This document shows positions 1 to 5,999 of a DNA stretch of 24,649 nucleotides, piece after piece. How positions within the stretch are numbered: position 1 is the stretch's first letter; every line of letters begins with the position of its first letter. A program made the position numbers and the translations under genes. The stretch spans positions 1 to 24,649 of the forward strand of contig CAYXUG010000032.1 of assembly GCA_964468655.1 (NCBI GenBank), written 5' to 3'. The DNA is from CAYXUG01 sp964468655. Its GTDB lineage: Bacteria; Fidelibacterota; Marinisomatia; Marinisomatales; CAYXUG01. Below the pieces are notes generated by a model. That model was not told the origin of the DNA. It did no database searches and saw only the letters and a program-made list of their open reading frames with translations.

Positions 1-1149
1 ACCGTTATAATTAATATTCTCTAAGTAAGTGCCCGCTTGTACTAATACCGTATCCCCATCACTGCTTGCATCAATCCCATGTTGGATAGTGGCAAAAGGA
101 CTCTCTTCACTACCATCATTCTCATCTGAGCCTGATGTGGAGATGTGCCAGGTGGTAGGACCATCTATATAGACAAGATCATGGTAACTCTGCAACAAGC
201 CAGCATCTAAAGAACTTTTTGTTGCCCATGTTTCAGAATCTAGATCATACGAGTAGGTGAGAAGATTATCGTGATTTGAAGATTTAGCTGTTAGAAGAGT
301 CAAATCATTTTTCGAATCATATGCAAGATCGATATCCAATATTGCATTGATTGGGTAACCATCTGGAGGACCCTCAGGATCAAGTGAAGTCCAGGTATCA
401 GAATTGTAATCGTAGGTATAGACATAAACGTAATCTTCATTGTCTCTAACTAATATTACTTTGTCATCTTCAACATCATAAGCTGCACCAAGGTCAACTA
501 TACCAGGATTGGAAAGAGATGATCGGTTTTCCCAAGTGTCTGTATTGTAGTCATAACTATAAGTCAGTACATCTGTGTTGGAATGAATTACATATATCAT
601 TCTATCACTTTCACTATCATACACCAAGGCTGATCGGCTATGATTGCCTGTCCCTTGGCTTGCGTTAGCAGTCCATGTGTCCGTACTGTAATCATAACTA
701 TTGGCATATATAGTCTGACCAGAAAAATAAACGAGAATTGTCTTATCACTTTCACTGTCATACGCAACAGATTCATCCATGCCACCACCTTGTGTTGAAA
801 TCAAGGTAGATTTGGACTCCCAACTATCCATAACAGGGTCATAGGCATCAACAAAGTACTCTAATCCTGTCCTGCTGAGAGCAATTAGTTTTTTATTATT
901 TATATCATAAGTAATCTGACAATCATCATCGCCACCTGGATTAGTAGATGTGAGTGCGGAAGACCAAACATCAGATGACACATCATAGCTATAGGGTATG
1001 AAATTTGGGGAATACATATTTACAAAGATAAACTTGTTCATACTTGAGCCAGATAGGCTTGATGCAAATAGAAAAAATGCAATATAAAAATATCTACCTC
1101 GCATTAACATCCCATTCACCAAAGCCTTTGAACCAAATGATACTATCAT
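1..1149 (-). CDS. Secreted kelch-like / parallel beta-helix surface protein (3' end outside window)
   Basis: An open minus-strand frame runs from 1149 off the left edge, giving about 383 visible residues. The N-terminus has a hydrophobic signal segment (YFYIAFFLFASSLSG). Residues of roughly 30-323 contain five repeats about 47-52 residues apart, each with an (A/V)YDxxxD(K/R)xI core and a YxYDxxTDTW core. This looks like a kelch/galactose-oxidase-type beta-propeller. From about residue 334 the sequence WHISTSGSDENDGS...PFATIQ...DGDTVLVQAGTY is the typical opening of a DUF1565/parallel beta-helix region, which probably continues to the left. The start at 1149 overlaps the previous stop as ATGA and has a GGTGGTGA-like Shine-Dalgarno, but ATGs at 1110 or 1104 would give a more usual signal peptide. 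The likely role is an exported, perhaps outer-surface, binding or carbohydrate-related protein. The substrate is unknown. Coding is clear; the exact start is not. Confidence 0.85.
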   Translation of the reverse strand, partial: MIVSFGSKALVNGMLMRGRYFYIAFFLFASSLSGSSMNKFIFVNMYSPNFIPYSYDVSSDVWSSALTSTNPGGDDDCQITYDINNKKLIALSRTGLEYFVDAYDPVMDSWESKSTLISTQGGGMDESVAYDSESDKTILVYFSGQTIYANSYDYSTDTWTANASQGTGNHSRSALVYDSESDRMIYVIHSNTDVLTYSYDYNTDTWENRSSLSNPGIVDLGAAYDVEDDKVILVRDNEDYVYVYTYDYNSDTWTSLDPEGPPDGYPINAILDIDLAYDSKNDLTLLTAKSSNHDNLLTYSYDLDSETWATKSSLDAGLLQSYHDLVYIDGPTTWHISTSGSDENDGSEESPFATIQHGIDASSDGDTVLVQAGTYLENINYNG

Positions 1150-1556
1150 TCTGTCACCACCAGCCCATTGATCTTTTCAAGAATGGTTATATCATTATTC
1201 TCTGGTCCTATAAAGGCATCACTGCCATTAAAATTTATAGTAACGGTCCCTGCCTGAAGCAACTTCACCTGCAGCTCCGCCAAGTCTCCTGTACCGCTTA
1301 CCGCAGGGTTATCTCCATCAAGCAAAGTGGTATTTATCTGTACAGCACCTGCTTCAGTATTGATCTCATATAGAAAAATAGAATTTTGACCATTCTGGAA
1401 AAAACTGCCCTGGGAAATAAAAAAGCTTTCCCACAACTGTCCCGTATTTGTGGAGTCATGCCCGTTCCAGATGAACACATTGCGATCCTGCGCGAATGTG
1501 CTCGTCATGAACAACACTAAAAATGCTGATATAATGAATGATGATTTACGGTTCAT
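1146..1556 (-). CDS. Short secreted cohesin-like domain protein
   Basis: This is a 136-residue protein with a clear signal peptide (MNRKSSFIISAFLVLFMTSTFA, cleavage near residue 22) and a Shine-Dalgarno (AAGGAA) ahead of the ATG. The mature part resembles the C-terminal two thirds of a type-I/II cohesin domain: SQGSFFQNG, then IFLYEINTEAGAVQI, then a Gly/Ser-containing loop leading to GDLAELQVKLLQAG, and a final strand near INGLVVTE. A full cohesin is about 140 residues. Here only about 114 follow the signal peptide, and the usual first strands seem missing or diverged. Cohesins bind dockerin modules, but no dockerin is visible nearby and the link is not shown. The gene overlaps the next (kelch/beta-helix) gene by ATGA, so the two are probably translated together. 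The family call rests on pattern resemblance only. Confidence 0.7.
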   Translation of the reverse strand: MNRKSSFIISAFLVLFMTSTFAQDRNVFIWNGHDSTNTGQLWESFFISQGSFFQNGQNSIFLYEINTEAGAVQINTTLLDGDNPAVSGTGDLAELQVKLLQAGTVTINFNGSDAFIGPENNDITILEKINGLVVTE

Positions 1557-1574
1557 TCTTTTTCCTTTCTTTAT

Positions 1575-1800
1575 AGACTCACCCCTCCCGATAAATCGAG
1601 GTCCCCTCTCTCGGGAGAGAGGGGAAAGTTCGGGTGAATATTTCGCATGTTTTTAATTCTTATTTGCTTCATTCTCCTGATGCCCCCTCTCCTGAGAAAG
1701 GGAAATGTGTGGATGAATACTTCTCATGGTTTAATTCTTTCCTGGTTCAATTTCTTGAGGCCCCTCTCTCCCGAGAGAGGGGGTTTGGGGGTGAGTTCCT
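1575..1800. repeat. Cluster of family A palindromic repeats between two minus-strand genes
   Basis: The 243-base gap between the cohesin-like and CsgG-like genes holds three related elements. Copy A1 (about 1578-1637) has a perfect hairpin at 1603-1624 with arms CCCCTCTCTC and GAGAGAGGGG, and outer arms TCACCC/GGGTGA. Copy A2 (about 1683-1701) is degenerate. Copy A3 (about 1742-1799) has the same 10-base arms at 1761-1782 with a CC centre, and starts one or two bases after the stop codon of the CsgG-like gene. A related copy, A4, lies at 3187-3246. No run of T follows the hairpins, so they are not classical intrinsic terminators, though they may protect 3' ends. I see no gene here. Confidence 0.8.
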
Positions 1801-2516
1801 CATGGCACCGTAGGAAACGCCGGCGGTTCGCCAATGGTCTCCTCCTCCTGAAGCATGTAATAGGCATAAGCTCCGCCGCCGGCAGCCAATGCGCCCAGCG
1901 TAAGCCAAAGGAGTGTTCTTCTCTTTTTCTTCGGTTTTTTCTGAACCGGCGCGGCTACAGGCACGGCAGCTACTACAGGTTCCGTTCCCGGGAATCTTCC
2001 CGATGGCGGTGTTAAACCGACAATATCCCATGCCAGTTTTTCCACTTCCATGATGAGGCCGTCAACTTCACCTTTATAGGTAGTGTTCACCGTTTTGCTG
2101 ATAGCGCCGGATTGCACTTCAAATATTCTAATATCAAGAGTATAACTGGAACCGATCTTACCGATAGAGCCGGTTATCATATTGGACACACCCAGCAGTT
2201 TTCCCACCTCAACGGCACATTCCGTAGAGGTACAGCCCGTTTGTTGAAATCCCTGCTCGCCCAGGATTTCATTCATCTGGGACCGCTCAACGATGGTCAC
2301 GGCGCCTGTTTTCACTAGCTCCGAACGCATCCTGTCCGTGAGTGTCTGGGCTTCCAAAGTTGAGATACCCCGTCCTTCCAGGTCCAGTATTGCAATGGTT
2401 GTTTTACCGTCTCCGTACAGTTTTTGCGTTATTTGACCGGTTACCTGCGCCGGGATTAAAAAGAGCGTCATGGTTAAGAGCAAAATCGCTGAAACGGGTT
2501 TTTGGTATTTAATCAT
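1800..2516 (-). CDS. CsgG-like periplasmic protein with C-terminal hydrophobic anchor
   Basis: This 238-residue protein has a signal peptide (residues 1-28) and a CsgG/TolB-N-like domain at about 38-168. The domain shows a first strand TIAILDLEG, helix and strand VTIVERSQMNEILGEQGF, a Cys pair (C95, C100) in QTGCTSTECAVEVGKLLG, and strands ending TLDIRIFEVQSGAI. A Pro/Ala linker leads to a basic patch (KKPKKKRR, 193-200), a Gly/Ala-rich hydrophobic segment (201-222), and a short acidic/Pro tail. The domain is of the kind used in envelope assembly and secretion proteins. It lacks the lipobox Cys of true CsgG, so it is unlikely to be a curli pore. The Shine-Dalgarno AGGAG precedes the ATG at a normal distance. 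The stop is followed at once by repeat copy A3. The function within the envelope is not known. Confidence 0.8.
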   Translation of the reverse strand: MIKYQKPVSAILLLTMTLFLIPAQVTGQITQKLYGDGKTTIAILDLEGRGISTLEAQTLTDRMRSELVKTGAVTIVERSQMNEILGEQGFQQTGCTSTECAVEVGKLLGVSNMITGSIGKIGSSYTLDIRIFEVQSGAISKTVNTTYKGEVDGLIMEVEKLAWDIVGLTPPSGRFPGTEPVVAAVPVAAPVQKKPKKKRRTLLWLTLGALAAGGGAYAYYMLQEEETIGEPPAFPTVP

Positions 2517-2558
2517 TTTTTTCTCCTGAATGCATTTAATAATTTTCTTTTCATTTAA

Positions 2559-2666
2559 TCATACTCAATTGGTCATCGCGAATCCGCCAATGGTGGATGT
2601 GGCGATCTCGAGTGTTCTTCTGCCCAATTAATGAGATTACCACGTCGCTTCGCTCCTCGTAATGAC
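2559..2666. repeat. Family B dispersed repeat, copy B1
   Basis: This element starts with TCATACTCAATTGGTCATCG and ends TCGTAATGAC. It has imperfect terminal inverted repeats (GTCAT...ATGAC). A small internal hairpin (TCCGCC/GGTGGA) follows the left end. An inner inverted pair, GTGGCGATCTC (2599-2609) and GAGATTACCAC (2633-2643), matches at 9 of 11 positions. The layout matches copy B2 at 3018-3140 in the same orientation. It lies between the CsgG-like gene and the GIY-YIG gene. Confidence 0.8.
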
Positions 2667-2715
2667 AGAAAAGTAAGTATTCGCACTTCGTCCGAAGGAT
2701 CCTGTGGGTAAAGAC

Positions 2716-3021
2716 TTAGAATTGGAGTATTTCATTACTCAAATCCTCCCATTTGGGATTAATTGACTCAATCAACTGAATTTTCCTTTTTCTTGGTCCT
2801 TTTTTAATCTGTTTTTCTCTCATGATGACATCTTCAACAGAATCATAGGATTCAATATAAACAATTTTATTAATACTGTAGCGTGATGTGAACGATTTAG
2901 GATTCGACCCTGATTTGTGTTCATGGATTCTTCGTCCAATTTCATTCGTTATCCCAGTATAAAGCACTGTATTTCTTTTGTTTGTCATAATATACACATA
3001 ATACTCTATTCTTTCACTCAT
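2716..3021 (-). CDS. Small GIY-YIG endonuclease-domain protein
   Basis: This 101-residue protein is a stand-alone GIY-YIG domain of the UvrC-N/YhbQ type. It shows YVYIMTN near residue 8 and LYTGITN near residue 20 (the two halves of the GIY-YIG motif), the conserved Arg and His in GRRIHEH, and the metal-binding Glu in MREKQIKK. The usual family ending is present (INPKWEDLS). The domain is a single-metal DNA nuclease fold; the cellular job of these short proteins is mostly unknown. The start codon lies at the edge of repeat B2, with only a weak AGAG as ribosome site, and repeat B1 lies downstream in the same orientation. The gene interrupts what otherwise looks like a run of envelope genes, which suggests it arrived as a small cassette. 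Family call is firm; mobility is inference. Confidence 0.9.
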   Translation of the reverse strand: MSERIEYYVYIMTNKRNTVLYTGITNEIGRRIHEHKSGSNPKSFTSRYSINKIVYIESYDSVEDVIMREKQIKKGPRKRKIQLIESINPKWEDLSNEILQF

Positions 3022-3140
3022 ACTCTATTTGTCATCGCGAATTCCTCCCTTGGAGGGATGTGGCGTTCTCGTTCACTCTCTTCGCAGACCGCTGAGATTG
3101 CCACAGTCGTCCGCCGGCTGGCGGATTCCTTCGCAATGAC
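3018..3140. repeat. Family B dispersed repeat, copy B2
   Basis: This element starts with TCATACTCTATTTGTCATCG, nearly identical to the B1 start, and ends TTCGCAATGAC. The terminal arms GTCATCGCGAA and TTCGCAATGAC are inverted. The small hairpin after the left end is TCCTCCC/GGAGGGA. The inner pair is GTGGCGTTCTC (3060-3070) and GAGATTGCCAC (3094-3104). A further short palindrome (TCCGCC/GGCGGA, 3110-3125) sits near the right end. Its first bases overlap the start codon of the GIY-YIG gene. Confidence 0.8.
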
Positions 3141-3175
3141 AATGCGGTTTGTGTCAAACACTTTTACAATGATCA

Positions 3176-3844
3176 TTACTCCTCTCCTGCTTCAATTTCT
3201 TGAAGCCTCCTTTCGCCCGAGAGAGGGGGGTTGGTGATGAGTGCCTCCCCCAACAATTCATCGATCAAACCCGATAAATCTTTTTCAAAATCTTCTTCCT
3301 CGGTAAAACCCCGTTTGATAAGGCGGATTGTCCGATACTTATCCATCACAAACAGGCGGGGCAGCATTTTATCAGGAACATATTTTTCCATTGCCATGCC
3401 GTACCTGTCAATGAGAATGGGAAGCGTCATTCCCTTCTCCTTCAGAAAAGGCCCCGGAAAAGGTGAATCTTTGTATTTTTCCATGGTTCGTGTTGCTTCC
3501 GTGATATCGATAAGAAAGAATTTCACCAACTGACCTTCATATTTTTCATAAAGATTCTGGAGATGGGGCAGTTCCTTCATACAGGGACTGCACCATGTGG
3601 CAAAGAAACTTGCAACCACCACATACCTGTCCGGCTGTGATGCGGGACGGGAAAGTTGTTTTCCGCACCACCGGCTGAGTGTTTCATAGTTGCCTTCCAG
3701 CGTCAACAGTGCAAATTTTGGAGCTTCATCCCCAACTTTCAATTCGCCATTTTCCTTTTCTGTATTGGTATCCTGTCCTGACACAACTATCCCAATCAGC
3801 ATTATCACTGTCAATACCATATTCTTGAACTTAACTACCGCCAT
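3176..3844 (-). CDS. TlpA/ResA-like thioredoxin-fold protein with a repeat-derived C-terminus
   Basis: This 222-residue exported thiol-disulfide protein has a signal peptide or anchor at residues 9-22 (VLTVIMLIGIVVSG), then the TlpA-type opening VGDEAPKFALLTLEG. The active-site motif is FFATWCSPC (Cys85, Cys88), and LPRLFVMD follows at the usual cis-proline position. It would reduce disulfides, or supply reductant, in the periplasm. The start has GGAG seven bases upstream and lies 21 bases after the LPP20-like stop, so it belongs to that operon. The last 22 or so codons (ALITNPPLSGERRLQEIEAGEE, up to 3246) are encoded by a copy of repeat family A. The original stop has apparently been lost or displaced and the frame now ends inside the repeat. 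The core domain looks intact. Confidence 0.88.
   Translation of the reverse strand: MAVVKFKNMVLTVIMLIGIVVSGQDTNTEKENGELKVGDEAPKFALLTLEGNYETLSRWCGKQLSRPASQPDRYVVVASFFATWCSPCMKELPHLQNLYEKYEGQLVKFFLIDITEATRTMEKYKDSPFPGPFLKEKGMTLPILIDRYGMAMEKYVPDKMLPRLFVMDKYRTIRLIKRGFTEEEDFEKDLSGLIDELLGEALITNPPLSGERRLQEIEAGEE
3187..3246. repeat. Family A repeat, copy A4 (inside a coding region)
   Basis: It aligns over about 59 bases with copy A3 (1742-1799): both have TTCAATTTCTTGA, the CCCGAGAGAGGGGG core and the TGAGT(T/G)CCT end. The left hairpin arm has mutated (CCTCCTTTCG), so the palindrome is weaker here. It provides the final codons of the TlpA-like gene. Confidence 0.78.
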
Positions 3845-3865
3845 TTACATTCTCCATTCCTTAAG

Positions 3866-4693
3866 TTAATCCAAAATAAACATTACTTTACAGTTTTTTA
3901 ATATCTGAGCGGAACTTTCAGCATTATTCACTTTAAACACATCCTGATTTGAAATAATGACATCCGTCTGATGTGTTCCGGCGACACCGACTCCTTTCAC
4001 AACAAGCGGATTTCCAACCACTCTTAAATCTTCCATTGCCTGATTCAAATCTTTAGAGTAACCGACAACGCCATATTGAACGGCATACTCCCGGCTGAAA
4101 TTTCCGATACCGTAAATGATGCCGCCGTTCTGATCAAGAATCTGCGGGGACATGGCCGGTTTAATGCCAAGTCCTTTTGTGTCGATGATGAGTCCTGTAA
4201 TCATACCGGGTTTTGGCGGGGGCAGACTTTCCATTGCAATTTCACCCTCATTGGAGGGGACTGCTTCCCATCCACTTGATGGTAGAATTATTTCAGTAAT
4301 TCCAGACATGGGAACTTCATAAGTAACTTCTATTGAGGTATCGGAAAGATATTTCGGTTCTCCCACCTGAACTGCACCCCTGACAGCGCCTTCCACCCGT
4401 GATTTGATAACATCATCCAGCATGGCGCCGGTCATGGTAGTCTCGCTGGTAACAACAACACCATTCACAATTTCAATAAGAAGCCGAAGAGCATCCTGCT
4501 TTGCGATCCTCAGGGCAGCTCTCCTTGCCTGTCCTGCATTGATGACATTTTCCGGTACAAATCCGATACCGACTGCTGAAATTTTTCTCTCGGAATAATT
4601 TATGGCACCTTTCTCAAATTGCGTGCCAACAAAACCGGTTTGACCTCTAACAAGAAAAATAAGCGCTAAACACAACAGAATACTTTTCCTCAT
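3866..4693 (-). CDS. LPP20-like envelope protein
   Basis: This 275-residue protein has a signal peptide (residues 1-18). An LPP20/FlgT-N-like domain follows at about 38-140: SAVGIGFVPE, a helix ARRAALRIAKQDALRLLIEI, VNGVVVTSETTM, VEGAVRGAVQVGEPKYL and a closing strand SIEVTYEVPMSG. The C-terminal half (about 160-275) is a second domain I do not recognise, with GLIIDTKGLGIKPAMSPQIL and a Gly/Val-rich stretch. Proteins of this type are periplasmic or outer-membrane and often of unknown role; in flagellated bacteria relatives sit with flagellar genes, but none is seen here. There is no lipobox Cys. An ideal Shine-Dalgarno (AAGGAG, 4700-4705) overlaps the stop of the upstream FlgT-like gene, so the two are translationally coupled and likely act together. 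Confidence 0.8.
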   Translation of the reverse strand: MRKSILLCLALIFLVRGQTGFVGTQFEKGAINYSERKISAVGIGFVPENVINAGQARRAALRIAKQDALRLLIEIVNGVVVTSETTMTGAMLDDVIKSRVEGAVRGAVQVGEPKYLSDTSIEVTYEVPMSGITEIILPSSGWEAVPSNEGEIAMESLPPPKPGMITGLIIDTKGLGIKPAMSPQILDQNGGIIYGIGNFSREYAVQYGVVGYSKDLNQAMEDLRVVGNPLVVKGVGVAGTHQTDVIISNQDVFKVNNAESSAQILKNCKVMFILD

Positions 4694-4699
4694 GTATAT

Positions 4700-4705
4700 C
4701 TCCTT
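4700..4705 (-). promoter_or_regulatory. Shine-Dalgarno of the LPP20-like gene, overlapping the previous stop
   Basis: AAGGAG on the minus strand lies 6 bases before the ATG at 4693 and shares two bases with the TAA stop (4706-4704) of the FlgT-like gene. This fixes the start and suggests coupled translation. Confidence 0.8.
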
Positions 4706-5819
4706 ATTGTATAATTTCAGTTGTAATCCGGTTACCGGTCAACCCGGTAATCTTAAAATTCAGTCCTTCGGGAGTTGTGCGGGAAAGTCCCATAGCAAGA
4801 TCGTTTGCCTTACCTTCAAACTCCACTTCATATTCGGCAACGCCGTCATTAAAACTTTTGGCAAATGCATTTCTTATCCCCGGAACCGTTTGTGCTTTCA
4901 AAAATGATTCAAACAGTGCATACGAACCAAAATCGGCATTTTTCATAATAATGAATATCTTGGTAAAATTTGCCTGCTGGGTACTCCACTTTTCAATCAA
5001 TTGCCGGATGATTATATTCCCCAGTTTTTCAGCCGCCTCATGAGAAGCATTAATTCCGGCAGTACTCAGGGAAATGTGCGGTTTTTTGCCCCTTGCCTGC
5101 GGGACGGCTGCTAAAATTTCTCCCGTATCCGTCCTGACTATCTTCCCGCTCATATCTGCCTGTCCGGAATGCATGGTATATTTACCCGCACCGATGGTAC
5201 CGCCGCTGGAAATTTTGGCAGTACCGAGGACAATGACCTCGGCACCAAGTTGAGAGGCAATAGTGGCAGCCGCAGAAACATCCCCGGCCATGGCAGATTC
5301 ATAATTCTGTTCACCTTTCATTGCCGCCACAAGCTGCCTGTCCACAACATCAAATCCTTTTTCATAAAACATTTTGAGCAGAGTGGTTTCAGCGAAATCG
5401 GTCTGGGAATTGTCAATAAGATTTTTCTCTCTCACCAGAAACATAATCCTAGGGCGGTTCATGCTGTTCAGCAGTGTTTGCAATGCCGCCTCATCTTTTA
5501 AAACTTCATCCAGTATTTCCGTTACCTGTGCTTCAATGTCAATTTCCCACAAACCGTCAGGTCCCTTTTTTTCACTGATGATATTAAAAGTTTTCACAAA
5601 TCCCTGCGATTTGGAATAAATATTATCATGCAGTGCCGTTGTGGTTACAACAGTTTCTGAGGACAAATATGCGCCCAAACCCATCTCAACAGCATCCCGT
5701 TTTGCCTGCTCGATGGCGGCATCTTTTGTCAAACCATATCCCTTCCCCACCGCCACCTGTGTCTGCGCAGAAAATGAATTGGTTACAAATAACACAATAA
5801 ATATTAACTTTTTCACCAT
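4704..5819 (-). CDS. FlgT-like envelope protein (FlgT-N plus CsgG-like middle domain)
   Basis: This 371-residue protein has a signal peptide (residues 1-18). Residues of about 21-103 resemble the FlgT N-terminal domain: VAVGKGYGLTKDAAIEQAKRDAVEMGLG, then SETVVTT, SKSQGFVKTFNI and the strand GLWEIDIEAQV. Residues of about 122-270 resemble the TolB-N/CsgG-type FlgT middle domain: RPRIMFLVRE, GFDVVDRQLVAAMKGEQ, and ASQLGAEVIVLGTAKI. The C-terminal 90 residues may be a further domain (VPGIRNAFAKSFNDGVAEYEVEF). FlgT belongs to the flagellar H-ring of Vibrio, but no flagellar gene is here, so a general envelope role is more likely. It is the first gene of a minus-strand operon with the LPP20-like and TlpA-like genes. 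No strong Shine-Dalgarno precedes the ATG. Confidence 0.8.
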   Translation of the reverse strand: MVKKLIFIVLFVTNSFSAQTQVAVGKGYGLTKDAAIEQAKRDAVEMGLGAYLSSETVVTTTALHDNIYSKSQGFVKTFNIISEKKGPDGLWEIDIEAQVTEILDEVLKDEAALQTLLNSMNRPRIMFLVREKNLIDNSQTDFAETTLLKMFYEKGFDVVDRQLVAAMKGEQNYESAMAGDVSAAATIASQLGAEVIVLGTAKISSGGTIGAGKYTMHSGQADMSGKIVRTDTGEILAAVPQARGKKPHISLSTAGINASHEAAEKLGNIIIRQLIEKWSTQQANFTKIFIIMKNADFGSYALFESFLKAQTVPGIRNAFAKSFNDGVAEYEVEFEGKANDLAMGLSRTTPEGLNFKITGLTGNRITTEIIQ

Positions 5820-5890
5820 ATACTTTTAAACTTTTGTTCCTATAGTTATATTACATCTTTCAACTAATATATTTCTATAATTTAATTTAA

Positions 5891-5919
5891 TTGAGAATTT
5901 TAAGATTTTTTAGTATATA
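5891..5919 (+). promoter_or_regulatory. Candidate sigma70-type promoter for the TPR/SLH lipoprotein
   Basis: TTGAGA (5891-5896) and TATATA (5914-5919) are 17 bases apart in the AT-rich gap between two divergent genes, about 80 bases ahead of the start at 6000. The region is so AT-rich that chance matches are easy. The promoter of the leftward operon should also lie in 5820-5890, but I see no clear pair there. Confidence 0.4.
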
Positions 5920-5987
5920 TGAGAGATTTATTAAAAGAGTTTTATTTAAATTTTAATGCAGTTAATTTACCTATTATCAGGATAGAC

Positions 5988-5992
5988 AGGAG
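5988..5992 (+). promoter_or_regulatory. Shine-Dalgarno deciding the start of the TPR/SLH lipoprotein
   Basis: AGGAG lies 7 bases before the ATG at 6000. This start is immediately followed by the signal sequence, so an in-frame ATG at 5919 is not the real start. Confidence 0.8.
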
Positions 5993-5999
5993 CGAAAGA

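Noticed and set aside
1044..1373. Plus-strand frame of 109 codons opposite the kelch and cohesin genes
   Set aside because: It is antisense to two well-supported secreted proteins and has no ribosome site or domain.
1747..2031. Minus-strand frame of 94 codons in the A3 repeat and the end of the CsgG-like gene
   Set aside because: It is out of frame with the real gene and its C-terminal part (PPNPLSRERG) is just the repeat read through.
5919..5999. Upstream in-frame ATG extending the TPR/SLH lipoprotein by 27 residues
   Set aside because: The ATG at 6000 has AGGAG at the right distance and is followed at once by a signal sequence. The upstream ATG lies in the likely promoter.
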